Origin: Halocaridina rubra
Lineage: Eukaryota; Arthropoda; Malacostraca; Decapoda; Atyidae
Length of the DNA stretch: 64,000 nucleotides
Direction: 5' to 3'
Assembly: GCA_037179515.1 (NCBI GenBank)
Contig: JAXCGZ010000096.1
Location: 1 to 64,000 of the forward strand
This document shows, in pieces, positions 61,570-64,000 of this stretch. The position numbers and the translations under genes were made by a program. The number at the start of each line of letters is the position of its first letter. Positions within the stretch are counted from its first letter, which is position 1. Under the pieces are notes generated by a model. The model saw only the letters and a list, made by a program, of their open reading frames with translations. It was not told the DNA's origin and made no database searches.

Positions 61570-64000
<2,431 letters not shown>

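Overview
The window reads as transposon-dominated arthropod DNA. The best guess is a decapod crustacean: CR1, RTE and Jockey-like LINEs, several LTR retrotransposon lineages, Tigger-type DNA transposons, long (TA)n, (GA)n and (CATA)n microsatellites and a short (TTAGG)-type motif occur together. No complete host gene is visible. The one plausible host coding piece is a 25-base first coding exon at 60556-60580 (MAASRKLQ, then a split Gly codon and a GT donor), which looks like the start of CNOT3/NOT3, with the rest of the gene beyond the right edge.

Layout. 1-3316 is a tandem array of a tRNA-derived unit with an exact 273-bp period (12 copies), opening with a head-to-head inverted repeat. 3318-9262 holds CR1 pieces, an RTE element with two premature stops, more tRNA-derived repeats (including a 497-bp two-unit higher-order repeat) and (TA)n tracts. 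9263-12640 holds two decayed Tigger transposons. 13735-16310 is a Jockey-like LINE split by a tRNA-derived SINE with target-site duplications. 16733-20890 is a decayed Ty3/Gypsy element (minus strand), followed by a separate Gypsy integrase fragment. 21600-35358 is a plus-strand Ty3/Gypsy-like element whose domain order is gag-PR-INT-RT-RNaseH (Gmr1-like, copia-type order) with LTRs of about 2 kb; its 3' LTR is split by another minus-strand LTR retroelement. 35420-38808 is a further Gypsy element, lacking protease and integrase. 39191-41801 is a TIR/foldback DNA transposon flanked by TA that carries a CR1 LINE.

43222-56480 is a nest: a Jockey LINE is split by a BEL/Pao element (45572-56385, both LTRs); the BEL gag is split by a solo Gmr1-like LTR with a perfect 5-bp duplication (ATTAT); that LTR is split by a 1.08-kb TA-flanked DNA transposon; the BEL integrase is split by a LINE 3' end. 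55752-59063 is a young 1,655-bp tandem duplication. The right end has a (TA)n tract, the candidate CNOT3 exon, a three-copy local repeat, a hAT-like MITE and otherwise unrecognised AT-rich DNA.

Nearly all coding sequence here is broken by stops, frameshifts, insertions or deletions, so the genes do not work together as a pathway; the window mainly records successive insertions. Recognition of families is by eye from protein motifs and repeat comparisons inside the window; no database search was run.
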